34,652 nt of DNA from CALAED01 sp937891035 (GTDB taxonomy: Bacteria; Actinomycetota; Actinomycetes; Streptosporangiales; Streptosporangiaceae): positions 1 through 34,652 of the forward strand of contig DASQSZ010000054.1 of assembly GCA_035642125.1 (NCBI GenBank), written 5' to 3'. Position numbers and translations under genes: made by a program. Position 1 is the first letter of the stretch, and each line of letters begins with the position of its first letter. Of the stretch, positions 14,385-20,611 are shown in pieces. Under the pieces are notes generated by a model, which saw nothing but the letters and a program-made list of their open reading frames with translations, was not told the DNA's origin and searched no databases.

Positions 14385-15235
14385 CCACCACACGTACCGA
14401 ACGCCCCCCTCGAGGAAGCCCCCTCATGTCCAACGAAACAACGACCGTGACGCGACACCGACCGCGCCGACCGGAGCGCGGCCGGCGCGGCCGGGTCGAG
14501 GCGCTGCTCGCCGAACTGTCCGAGCTGCCCGAGGACGACCCTCGCAGAGAGCGCATCCGCTCGCAGATCGTCGATGAGCACACGCCGATGGCCCGGAGCA
14601 TCGCGCGCCGCTACGCGCACCGCGGCGAGCCGCTGGAAGACATCGAACAGGCCGCGTTCGTCGGGCTGATCAAGGCGATCAACCGATGGGACCCCGAGCT
14701 CGGCGAGAACTTCGTCGCCTACGCGGCGCCGATGATGACCGGTGAGGTTAAGCGGCACTTCCGTGATCGTACGTGGGGCGTGCACATGCCGCGGCGGCTG
14801 CAGGAGCTCAGCCTGGCGCTGACGCCGGCGGTGCAGGAGTTCGTCCGCAAGCACGGAAAGAGCCCGACCACGGCCCAGATCGCCGAGCAGATGGGCCTCA
14901 CCATCGACGAGACGGTCGAGGTCATCGCCGCCTGGGACTCTTATCGGCCGGTCTCGCTCGACGCGCCGGCCTCCGACGAGCCCGACGCCCAGACACTGGG
15001 CGACTGCGTCGGCGCCGCCGACCCCGAGCTCGACCTGATGGTGGACGGCCACGCGCTGCGGCCGCTCATCGACGAATTGCCGGAACGGGAGCGGAAAATC
15101 CTGCTGCTGCGGTTTTTTGGCAACAAGACCCAGTCGCAGATCGGAGAAGAGATCGGCATCTCACAGATGCACGTCTCCCGGCTGCTCAGCCGCAGCCTGG
15201 AGCGGCTGCGCGGCAAGTTGCTCGCCGAGCACTGA
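14381..15235 (+). CDS. SigB/SigF/SigG-family RNA polymerase sigma factor
   Basis: A 284-residue group 3 sigma factor. Region 2 is clear (MARSIARRYAHRGEPLEDIEQAAFVGLIKAINRWDP and then NFVAYAAPMMTGEVKRHFRD), as are region 3 (LQELSLALTPAVQEFVRKHG, SPTTAQIAEQMGL) and region 4 (ELPERERKILLLRFF, SQIGEEIGISQMHVSRLLS). The RHFRDRTWGVHMPRRLQEL stretch is typical of the SigB/SigF stress branch. Such factors recognise GTTT/GNNT-N14..16-GGGTA promoters, and about twelve matching sites lie in this window. The ATG overlaps the stop of the STAS gene. An in-frame ATG 15 codons downstream is possible, but the coupling supports 14381. Confidence 0.94.
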   Translation: MTTTRTERPPRGSPLMSNETTTVTRHRPRRPERGRRGRVEALLAELSELPEDDPRRERIRSQIVDEHTPMARSIARRYAHRGEPLEDIEQAAFVGLIKAINRWDPELGENFVAYAAPMMTGEVKRHFRDRTWGVHMPRRLQELSLALTPAVQEFVRKHGKSPTTAQIAEQMGLTIDETVEVIAAWDSYRPVSLDAPASDEPDAQTLGDCVGAADPELDLMVDGHALRPLIDELPERERKILLLRFFGNKTQSQIGEEIGISQMHVSRLLSRSLERLRGKLLAEH

Positions 15236-15326
15236 TCCCGCCGACGGTCCCGGCCCGGGGGCGGGCCCGGGGGCGCCGGCGGGACATGCGGCGGGACATG
15301 AGGACATCCGCGCGGACATCCGCTGC

Positions 15327-15533
15327 CTATGCGGCTCCCTCGTCGTCGCCCCTGTCCTCCTCCGGCGCCTGCTTGCCGGTCCCCGTACGGGCGCGCTCGT
15401 CGTGATGGATCTCCTTGGTCGCGTCGTAGCGACGGTCCACGGATTCCGCGGCGCGATCAGCCAGCTCGGAGGCCGTCTTTTCCTGCTGTTCAGCGGCATC
15501 GCCGCCGGGCTCGGGCCCAGGCCGGCTCGGCAT
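15327..15533 (-). CDS. small hydrophilic protein, hypothetical
   Basis: A 68-residue, highly charged protein (many Glu, Asp, Arg; no hydrophobic stretch) with EQQEKTASELADRAAESVDR and RYDATKEIHHDERARTG. It is probably intrinsically disordered. The ATG at 15533 has a good AAGGGAG seven to eight bases upstream, which supports it as a real gene. A GGGTAC box lies at 15558-15563 (minus strand) without a clear -35. It converges with the sigma gene. No family is recognised. Confidence 0.55.
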   Translation of the reverse strand: MPSRPGPEPGGDAAEQQEKTASELADRAAESVDRRYDATKEIHHDERARTGTGKQAPEEDRGDDEGAA

Positions 15534-15739
15534 CTGCGACTCCCTTCTGCACGATCCGTACCCGGCCGTCGCCGGGCCGGTCAGGCCTCATCTTCCCGAG
15601 CCACGTGCTTGAAACACGGCGCCGGTCGGCGCACCCCGGCGATCGGCGCGCCGCCTCGACCGAGACTCGGTCCGGCGGCGCGGAGGGTGTGCGCCGGGTC
15701 AACGCCCGGCGACGATGTTCAGTTCGACTGTTCGGTGCG

Positions 15740-15764
15740 GGGCGCCGCTGCCGGCGCGGCGCCC
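15740..15764. terminator. hairpin after the first CBS-domain gene
   Basis: GGGCGCCGC (15740-15748) pairs with GCGGCGCCC (15756-15764) over a seven-base loop, five bases beyond the stop of the CBS gene. There is no T-run, so termination is inferred only from position. Confidence 0.4.
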
Positions 15765-15768
15765 GCGT

Positions 15769-16188
15769 TCACTGGTTGGGCCGGGCCGCGCTGATGTCGG
15801 CCAACGCCGAGCGGGCGTCCTTTTCGAGCGCCAGGTCGCCGAGCGAGATGATGCCGATGGCATGACCGTTCTCGAGCACCGGCAGCCGGCGTACGGCGCG
15901 CTCGCGCATGAGCTGGACCGCCTTGTCGAGGTCGTCGTCGGGGCCGATGGACACGGTCACGCTGCTGCAGATGCCACCGACCTTGGTGGTGCTTGGGTCG
16001 AGGCCGCTGGCGATGCCGCGGACGACGAGGTCGCGGTCGGTGACGACGCCCTGCAGTTCCTCGCCGTCGACCACGAGGACGTTGCCGATGTCCTCATCGC
16101 GCATCGTCCGCGCCACCGTCGCGAGGTCGAGGTCGGGCGACACAGAGGTCGGCGAGCCGGTCATGATATCGCGCACTTTAGTCGCCAT
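15769..16188 (-). CDS. CBS-pair domain protein, first paralog
   Basis: A 139-residue protein made almost entirely of two CBS motifs (a Bateman module), which usually bind adenine nucleotides. Motif one is VRDIMTGSPTSVSPDLDLA ending in LQGVVTDRDLVVRGIA; motif two is GPDDDLDKAVQLMRERAVRR ending in AIGIISLGDLALE. It is a close paralog of the gene at 19283-19702: the same length and the same ending, SLGDLALExDxRSALADxSAAxPN. The ATG at 16188 has AGGAG seven bases upstream; the open frame extends further without similarity. A SigB-like promoter lies at 16232-16256. Confidence 0.92.
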   Translation of the reverse strand: MATKVRDIMTGSPTSVSPDLDLATVARTMRDEDIGNVLVVDGEELQGVVTDRDLVVRGIASGLDPSTTKVGGICSSVTVSIGPDDDLDKAVQLMRERAVRRLPVLENGHAIGIISLGDLALEKDARSALADISAARPNQ

Positions 16189-16231
16189 TTTTTCGCTCCT
16201 TGATGCGTGTTTTTTCGTTGCCAAGGCGGCC

Positions 16232-16256
16232 CTACCCGGCGAACGGCGGCTCATTC
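16232..16256 (-). promoter_or_regulatory. SigB/SigF-type promoter candidate for the first CBS gene
   Basis: On the minus strand, GAAT (16256-16253), 15-nt spacer, GGGTAG (16237-16232), 43 nt before the ATG at 16188. The -35 fits GNNT rather than GTTT; the -10 is strong. Confidence 0.5.
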
Positions 16257-16281
16257 GCCGCACGTCCGCCCGATGGGTGTG

Positions 16282-16455
16282 CTACCAGCGATACCAGCGC
16301 CGGCGAGGTCCGCCGACGGTACCGCCGGCGCGGAACACGAAACCCAGCAGCCACAGCACCAAGACGATGAGCGCGGCGATCCACAGCGCTTTCACGACGA
16401 ATCCGAGACCGCCCAAAATAAGCGCAAGCAGTAGCACGGCGATGACAATCATCAT
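16282..16455 (-). CDS. small hydrophobic membrane protein
   Basis: A 57-residue protein with two tightly spaced membrane helices (MIVIAVLLLALILGGLGFVV and LWIAALIVLVLWLLGFVF) and a basic aromatic tail ending RRRWYRW. This resembles the tiny hydrophobic proteins common in Streptomyces and relatives, which share the LALIL.G.GF..KALW pattern and a WYRW-like end; their function is not known. The ATG at 16455 has AAGGAGAT upstream. A SigB-like promoter at 16489-16512 is embedded in a hairpin. Confidence 0.72.
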   Translation of the reverse strand: MMIVIAVLLLALILGGLGFVVKALWIAALIVLVLWLLGFVFRAGGTVGGPRRRWYRW

Positions 16456-16488
16456 CGCGGATCTCCTTTTCTGTCGGGCGACCATCTA

Positions 16489-16512
16489 ATGCCCGCGGGA
16501 CGGGCGGCAAAC
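16489..16512 (-). promoter_or_regulatory. SigB/SigF-type promoter candidate nested in a hairpin
   Basis: On the minus strand, GTTT (16512-16509), 14-nt spacer, GGGCAT (16494-16489), 33 nt before the ATG at 16455. The GTTT box lies in the loop of the hairpin at 16493-16529, and the spacer overlaps one arm. Confidence 0.55.
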
Positions 16513-16529
16513 CGGTGCCCGTCCCGCGG
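16493..16529 (-). terminator. hairpin terminator after the FVDDP-module operon
   Basis: CCGCGGGACGGGC (16493-16505) and GCCCGTCCCGCGG (16517-16529) form a perfect 13-bp stem with an 11-base loop, 22 bases past the stop of the gene ending at 16552. A short T-bearing stretch follows on the minus strand (GCATTAG). Confidence 0.65.
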
Positions 16530-16551
16530 TCGGCCGGACGCTCGCCTTGGG

Positions 16552-17046
16552 TCACCGCCGCAGCACCGGATCGAGCACGCCCCGGTAGCCGTGCAGCACG
16601 ACGCGCAGCCGCTCGGTGTTGGCCTTGTCGTCCCGGTCGCCGATGCCTTCGCGGCGCTCGATCAGATCGCGCCGGCGGGCGTCCACCGTGCGCGCGACCT
16701 CGGCCGCGACCTCCTCGGCCAGTTGCTCGGCGCGCCGGACCGCCTCCCCGGGATCGTCGACGAACGACGCCTTGATGGCGTCCCAGCGCCGCCGTAGCTC
16801 CTCGGCGTGGCCGGGCTCCAGCAGCGTCGACGATCCATCGGCCGTACCGGGAGCGGCCGGCTCTGGTGCGGCGTTCTCGGGGGTCGCGTTCTCGGGGTTC
16901 GCGTTCTCCGGCGCGCCGCGGGCGGCCGGCGAGCCGGCGTGGGCGAAATCGTCTTCGACCTCCTCGGCCTTGCGTTCCGCCGCCGGCGGCGGGCCCGGCC
17001 ACTGCTTGGACTCTGTGGGCTCCCGGCCGGGTTGTGCGGCCGCCAT
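16552..17046 (-). CDS. hypothetical protein with FVDDP helical module, soluble form
   Basis: A 164-residue soluble protein. The first 75 residues are low-complexity Pro/Ala/Glu-rich and include ENANPENATPENAAPEPAAP, encoded by a 15-bp repeat. The second half is helical: LRRRWDAIKASFVDDPGEAV, then RRAEQLAEEVAAEVARTVD and a C-terminal RLRVVLHGYRGVLDPVLRR. The W..I...FVDDP..A...AE.L stretch and the final HYR-like helix are shared with the membrane-anchored protein encoded just upstream, so the two are probably diverged duplicates. The ATG at 17046 overlaps the upstream stop as TGATG. The function is unknown. Confidence 0.7.
   Translation of the reverse strand: MAAAQPGREPTESKQWPGPPPAAERKAEEVEDDFAHAGSPAARGAPENANPENATPENAAPEPAAPGTADGSSTLLEPGHAEELRRRWDAIKASFVDDPGEAVRRAEQLAEEVAAEVARTVDARRRDLIERREGIGDRDDKANTERLRVVLHGYRGVLDPVLRR
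16871..16915. repeat. 15-bp tandem repeat inside a coding region
   Basis: GCGTTCTCGGGGGTC (16871), GCGTTCTCGGGGTTC (16886) and GCGTTCTCCGGCGCG (16901) are successive imperfect copies. On the minus strand they encode a pentapeptide repeat of ENA.P type in the flexible N-terminal part of the soluble FVDDP protein. Confidence 0.8.
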
Positions 17047-17696
17047 CACCGACCACCTACCTTTTCGGTCCGGGCGTCGTCGTGCTCACGGCCGGCGGCG
17101 CGGCTCCAGCCGCCGAGCAGTCCGCCCGAACGCCCGCCCGAATGTCCGCCGGTACGTCCGATGGACCGTCCGTCGAGCAGGTCGTCGAACACGGCGCGAT
17201 AGTGCATCAGCGCCTGCCGCAGATCCTCGGTTGAGACGCCGTCGGCGACGGCGCGCGAACCGATGTCGCGGGCCATGCGATAGTGGCCGACCGCGCGCGT
17301 GCGTCCGACGGAAAGGTCGGCGAGCCGCTGGTCGTGGCCCTCGTCCGGGTATCCCTGGTCCCTCATGATCGACGTGATCAGCCGTTCGGCCTCGCCCGCG
17401 GCGGCGCGCGGGTCGTCGACGAAGCGTTCCTGGATGGCCGTCCACTCCGCCTGGTAGCGCTCGCGCGCCTCCGGTTCGAGCGGACGCAGGTTCAGCTTCC
17501 GGTGCCGCTCCTCACGAGCCAGCAGCTCGCGCTCGGCCTCCGCGTGGCTTTGGTGCGCCCGTACGGCATGGTCGTATTCGTCGCCGAACCGCATCCGCAG
17601 CCGTTGGCGTTGTAGCTGGGGCCGGGCGAAGACAAGGCCCACGAGCGCCAGCGCGATGATCGCGACGACGATCAGGGCGATGATTCCGGGAGACAT
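17046..17696 (-). CDS. membrane-anchored protein with FVDDP helical module
   Basis: A 216-residue protein with one N-terminal membrane anchor (GIIALIVVAIIALALVGLVF) and a long helical cytoplasmic region. LRMRFGDEYDHAVRAHQSHA and EERHRKLNLRPLEPEARERY lead into AEWTAIQERFVDDPRAAAGE, RLITSIMRDQGYP, LADLSVGRTRAVGHYRMARD and EDLRQALMHYRAVFDDLLDG. The tail is Gly/Arg/Ser-rich. This pattern (anchor, W.aIQ..FVDDPr.Av..A, then HYR..fd.Ll) recurs in many actinobacterial and some proteobacterial hypothetical proteins. The ATG at 17696 has GGAGGAAG upstream; a SigB-like promoter is at 17731-17755. The next gene is coupled by a TGATG overlap. Confidence 0.8.
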   Translation of the reverse strand: MSPGIIALIVVAIIALALVGLVFARPQLQRQRLRMRFGDEYDHAVRAHQSHAEAERELLAREERHRKLNLRPLEPEARERYQAEWTAIQERFVDDPRAAAGEAERLITSIMRDQGYPDEGHDQRLADLSVGRTRAVGHYRMARDIGSRAVADGVSTEDLRQALMHYRAVFDDLLDGRSIGRTGGHSGGRSGGLLGGWSRAAGREHDDARTEKVGGR

Positions 17697-17730
17697 GACT
17701 TCCTCCGTTCTGAATCTGTAACCCACGCCT

Positions 17731-17755
17731 CTGCCCCGGCAAAAAGCGGCAAAAC
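17731..17755 (-). promoter_or_regulatory. SigB/SigF-type promoter candidate for the FVDDP operon
   Basis: On the minus strand, GTTT (17755-17752), 15-nt spacer, GGGCAG (17736-17731), 34 nt before the ATG at 17696. Confidence 0.55.
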
Positions 17756-17867
17756 CGAGTTCATGGTTTGGGAGGGTCGCGCCGGACCGGCCGCCGCAGG
17801 GTGTCGATCGGGCTCTGGCGGGAAGGGGGAGCATCCAGCATCGGCATCCGGAGAAGGGAGTCTCGCG

Positions 17868-19085
17868 ATGAAGGCCGTTGTCTGGCACGGCGTGGGGGAC
17901 ATCAGCCTGGACGACGTGCCGGAACCCACCTTGGACGAGCCGGCGGACGCGATCGTACGGATCACCGCGAGCGCGATCTGCGGCACCGACCTCCACTTCG
18001 TGCGCGGCTCGATGCCGGGAATGCGGCCTGGCACGATCTTGGGTCACGAGGCGGTCGGCACCGTCGAGGCGCTCGGGCCCGAGGTAAGGAACTTCTCCGT
18101 CGGCGACAGGGTCGTCATCCCCTCCACGATCGGCTGTGGGCGGTGCGTGTACTGCCGGGCGGGCTACTACGCCCAGTGCGACATGGCCAACCCCAACGGC
18201 CGTGACGCCGGAACCGCCTTCTACGGCGGTCCTGAGTCGACCGGCCCCTTCGACGGGCTGCAGGCCGAGTACGCCCGGGTGCCGTTCGCACACACCAACC
18301 TCGTGGCGATCCCGCCCGGGGTGAGCGACGAACAGGCGCTGATGGTCAGCGACATCTTCCCCACCGCGTGGTTCGGGGCGCGGCTGGCCGAGGTCGGCAG
18401 CGGCGATGTCGTGGTGGTGCTCGGCGCCGGCCCGGTCGGGCAGCTGGCGGTGCTGTCGGCCCGGCTCCAAGGAGCCGGGCGGGTCCTCATCGTCGACGGC
18501 AACGCCGATCGGCTGGAGACCGCCAAATTGCAAAACGCCGAGACCATCGACTTCAACGCCGAAGACCCCGTCAAGGTGGTCGAAGAGCTCACCGGCGGTA
18601 TCGGCCCGGACCGGGTGATCGAGGCGGTGGGCGTCGACGCGCGGCGGCCCGTGGGCGGACCGGCGGCGCATCAGGTCGGCGACGCGGTCGCCGCCGAGTT
18701 CGAGCGGGAACGCGAGCAGGCGGCCCCCGAGACCAACATCCAAGGTTCGCAGTGGGTGCCGGGCGACGCCCCCAGCCAGGCGCTGCGCTGGGCCGTCGAG
18801 ATGGTCGCCAAGGCCGGCACGATCGGCATCGTGGGCGTCTACCCGCCGCAGCATACGAGTTTCCCGCTCGGCGCCGCGATGAACCGCAACCTGACCATTC
18901 AGGCCGGCAACTGCAATCACCGCAGGTACGTGCCGGGGCTGCTCAGCAGGATCGCCACCGGGTCCGCCGACCCGACCACGATCCTCAGCCAGCAAGAACC
19001 GCTGCCGTCGGCGCTGGCGGCCTACGAGGCCTTCGACCGCGCGCTGCCGGGCTGGACCAAGGTCGTCCTCGAACCGACCGCATGA
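17868..19085 (+). CDS. zinc-dependent alcohol dehydrogenase, formaldehyde-dehydrogenase-like
   Basis: A 405-residue medium-chain dehydrogenase/reductase. The catalytic zinc ligands are C38 (ASAICGTDLHF) and H60 with E61 (LGHEAVG). The structural zinc cluster is GCGRCVYCRAGYYAQC. The NAD-binding Rossmann motif is VLGAGPVGQLA. A long insertion around ETNIQGSQWVPGDAPSQAL is typical of the glutathione-independent formaldehyde-dehydrogenase-like branch. It would oxidise an alcohol or aldehyde adduct using NAD(P)+; the substrate is not determined. The ATG at 17868 has AAGGGAG upstream. Its stop overlaps a 16-codon reading frame (ATGA). Confidence 0.92.
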   Translation: MKAVVWHGVGDISLDDVPEPTLDEPADAIVRITASAICGTDLHFVRGSMPGMRPGTILGHEAVGTVEALGPEVRNFSVGDRVVIPSTIGCGRCVYCRAGYYAQCDMANPNGRDAGTAFYGGPESTGPFDGLQAEYARVPFAHTNLVAIPPGVSDEQALMVSDIFPTAWFGARLAEVGSGDVVVVLGAGPVGQLAVLSARLQGAGRVLIVDGNADRLETAKLQNAETIDFNAEDPVKVVEELTGGIGPDRVIEAVGVDARRPVGGPAAHQVGDAVAAEFEREREQAAPETNIQGSQWVPGDAPSQALRWAVEMVAKAGTIGIVGVYPPQHTSFPLGAAMNRNLTIQAGNCNHRRYVPGLLSRIATGSADPTTILSQQEPLPSALAAYEAFDRALPGWTKVVLEPTA

Positions 19086-19128
19086 GCGACGCCGGATCCC
19101 GCTCGGGCAAGGCGAGGAAGGACCTCGG

Positions 19129-19308
19129 ATGAAGCTCCGTCCACCCGATCAAGCGGCGGCGCTGCTCGGCGCCTTCGCCGTCTTCGGCGCCCTGCCGTAC
19201 GCGGAGGAGACGCGCCGCTGCCCGCGGGCCCGGCCGACCCTCAAGCCTCAGCCGGAACCAGCGGTGCCGGCCACCGATACGCTCAGACGTTCGGCGGAGC
19301 GGCGCTGA
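19129..19308 (+). CDS. possible small protein downstream of the alcohol dehydrogenase
   Basis: A 59-codon reading frame, MKLRPPDQAAALLGAFAVFG followed by a charged, Pro-rich tail, starting at an ATG with AGGAAGGA about seven bases upstream. It is reached through a 16-codon frame (19082-19132) that overlaps the alcohol dehydrogenase stop by ATGA and this frame's start by ATGA, so a chain of coupled translation is possible. Its end overlaps the second CBS gene on the opposite strand by 26 nt. No family is recognised; it may be spurious. Confidence 0.35.
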   Translation: MKLRPPDQAAALLGAFAVFGALPYAEETRRCPRARPTLKPQPEPAVPATDTLRRSAERR

Positions 19309-19702
19309 CGTCGGCCAGGGCGGACCGTTCGTCGTGCTCGAGCGCCAGGTCGCCGAGCGACAAGATCCCGATGGCCTGCCCGTCCTCGACGACGGGGATG
19401 CGTCGCACCGCGTTTTCGCGCATCAGCCGCACCACCGTGCCGGTCGGCTCGTCCGGGCCGACCGTCACCAAATCGGCGCTGCAGATGGCGCCCAGCGTGG
19501 TGGCGGCCGGGCTTTTGTCCTCGGCGATGGCACGGATCACGATGTCCCGGTCGGTGACCAGCCCGCGCAGCCGGGTCTCGTCGTGGACCAAGACCGCCCC
19601 GATGCCCTGGTCACGCATTCTCTTGGCCGCCTCGGTCAACGGCGTTTCGGCCGGCAACGCGACCGGCGCCGGCGTCATGACCTCGCGTGCCTTGTGCGCC
19701 AT
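19283..19702 (-). CDS. CBS-pair domain protein, second paralog
   Basis: A 139-residue Bateman-module protein. CBS motif one runs from AREVMTPAPVALPAETPLTE to LRGLVTDRDIVIRAIAEDKS; motif two from GPDEPTGTVVRLMRENAVRR to AIGILSLGDLALEHDERSAL. It closely matches the gene at 15769-16188 in length, order and C-terminus. Such stand-alone pairs usually sense adenine nucleotides and act on partners; none is evident here. The ATG at 19702 has GAGGAGAG upstream, and a SigB-like promoter lies at 19744-19768. Confidence 0.92.
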   Translation of the reverse strand: MAHKAREVMTPAPVALPAETPLTEAAKRMRDQGIGAVLVHDETRLRGLVTDRDIVIRAIAEDKSPAATTLGAICSADLVTVGPDEPTGTVVRLMRENAVRRIPVVEDGQAIGILSLGDLALEHDERSALADVSAAPPNV

Positions 19703-19743
19703 GGATCGGCTCTCCTCTCTCCTCGCGCCTTGTCAACGGCGGC

Positions 19744-19768
19744 CTACCCCGGCCGGACACGGCCAATC
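19744..19768 (-). promoter_or_regulatory. SigB/SigF-type promoter candidate for the second CBS gene
   Basis: On the minus strand, GATT (19768-19765), 15-nt spacer, GGGTAG (19749-19744), 41 nt before the ATG at 19702. This has the same spacer, -10 and distance class as the first CBS paralog. Confidence 0.55.
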
Positions 19769-19813
19769 GAGGAGGCTAGAGTCGGGGCGCGAGCGGGAAC
19801 CGGAGCGATGATC

Positions 19814-20518
19814 ATGAGCAACGTGCAGGCATTGGTGTTCGACGTGTTCGGCACGCTCGTCGACTGGTACTCCCCGATCACACGGCTGGCCGAACGGATC
19901 GGCGCCGAGCGGGCCGTGCCGATCGACGGCGGCCGGCTGGCCAGGGCGTGGCGGAGCCGGTACCGGCCGGCGATGGACACGGTCCGGTCCGGCGCCCGTC
20001 CCTGGTGCAACTTCGACGAGCTGCATCGCGGGACCCTCGCCGAGGTGCTGGCCGAGATGAACCTCGCACTGGCCGAGCCGGACCGCGACCGGCTGGTCGC
20101 AGAATGGCACCGTCTGGACCCGTGGCCGGACACCGTCCCCGGGCTCGCCACGCTGGGCACCCGCTTCATCACCGGCACGATGTCCAACGGACACGTCCGG
20201 ATGCTGGTGGACCTGGCCAGGCACGGCGGCATGCGGTTCGATGTGATCTTCTCCGCCGAGCTGGCCGGCACCTACAAGCCCGACCCGAGCGTCTACCTCA
20301 CCGCGGCGCGGCTGCTCGAGCTGCCGCCCGAGCAGGTCATGCTGGTGGCCTGCCACGAGAGCGATCTGGCCGGCGCCGCGGCGGCGGGGCTGCGCACCGC
20401 GTACGTGTCCCGGCCCGCCGAGTGGGGGCCGGGCGGTGCCGGGTCCCGGTCCGCACCGGCGGCCGTCGACGTCGCGGCGGCCGATCTGATCGACTTGGCC
20501 GGGCGGCTCCCGGCCTGA
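19814..20518 (+). CDS. haloacid dehalogenase, type II (HAD superfamily)
   Basis: A 234-residue HAD hydrolase. The nucleophile motif is LVFDVFGTLVDWYSP (first Asp attacks the substrate carbon), motif two is GTMSNGHVRML, and the conserved Lys is in GTYKPDPSVY. The acidic motif near VACHESDLAGAAAAGL completes the site. The FDVFGTLVDW form is typical of L-2-haloacid dehalogenases, which replace halogen with hydroxyl; the true substrate is unknown, and a phosphatase role cannot be excluded. The ATG at 19814 has GGAG eight bases upstream; the ATG at 19808 is too close. It is divergent from the second CBS gene. Confidence 0.88.
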   Translation: MSNVQALVFDVFGTLVDWYSPITRLAERIGAERAVPIDGGRLARAWRSRYRPAMDTVRSGARPWCNFDELHRGTLAEVLAEMNLALAEPDRDRLVAEWHRLDPWPDTVPGLATLGTRFITGTMSNGHVRMLVDLARHGGMRFDVIFSAELAGTYKPDPSVYLTAARLLELPPEQVMLVACHESDLAGAAAAGLRTAYVSRPAEWGPGGAGSRSAPAAVDVAAADLIDLAGRLPA

Positions 20519-20611
20519 TCGGCGGTCACCGCGCTCGGCCGGCCGTCCGTCGCCTCCGCGAGCATGCCGACCGCCGAGCACAGCCGGCCCCGGCCCGCCG
20601 AGCGCGGCTAT

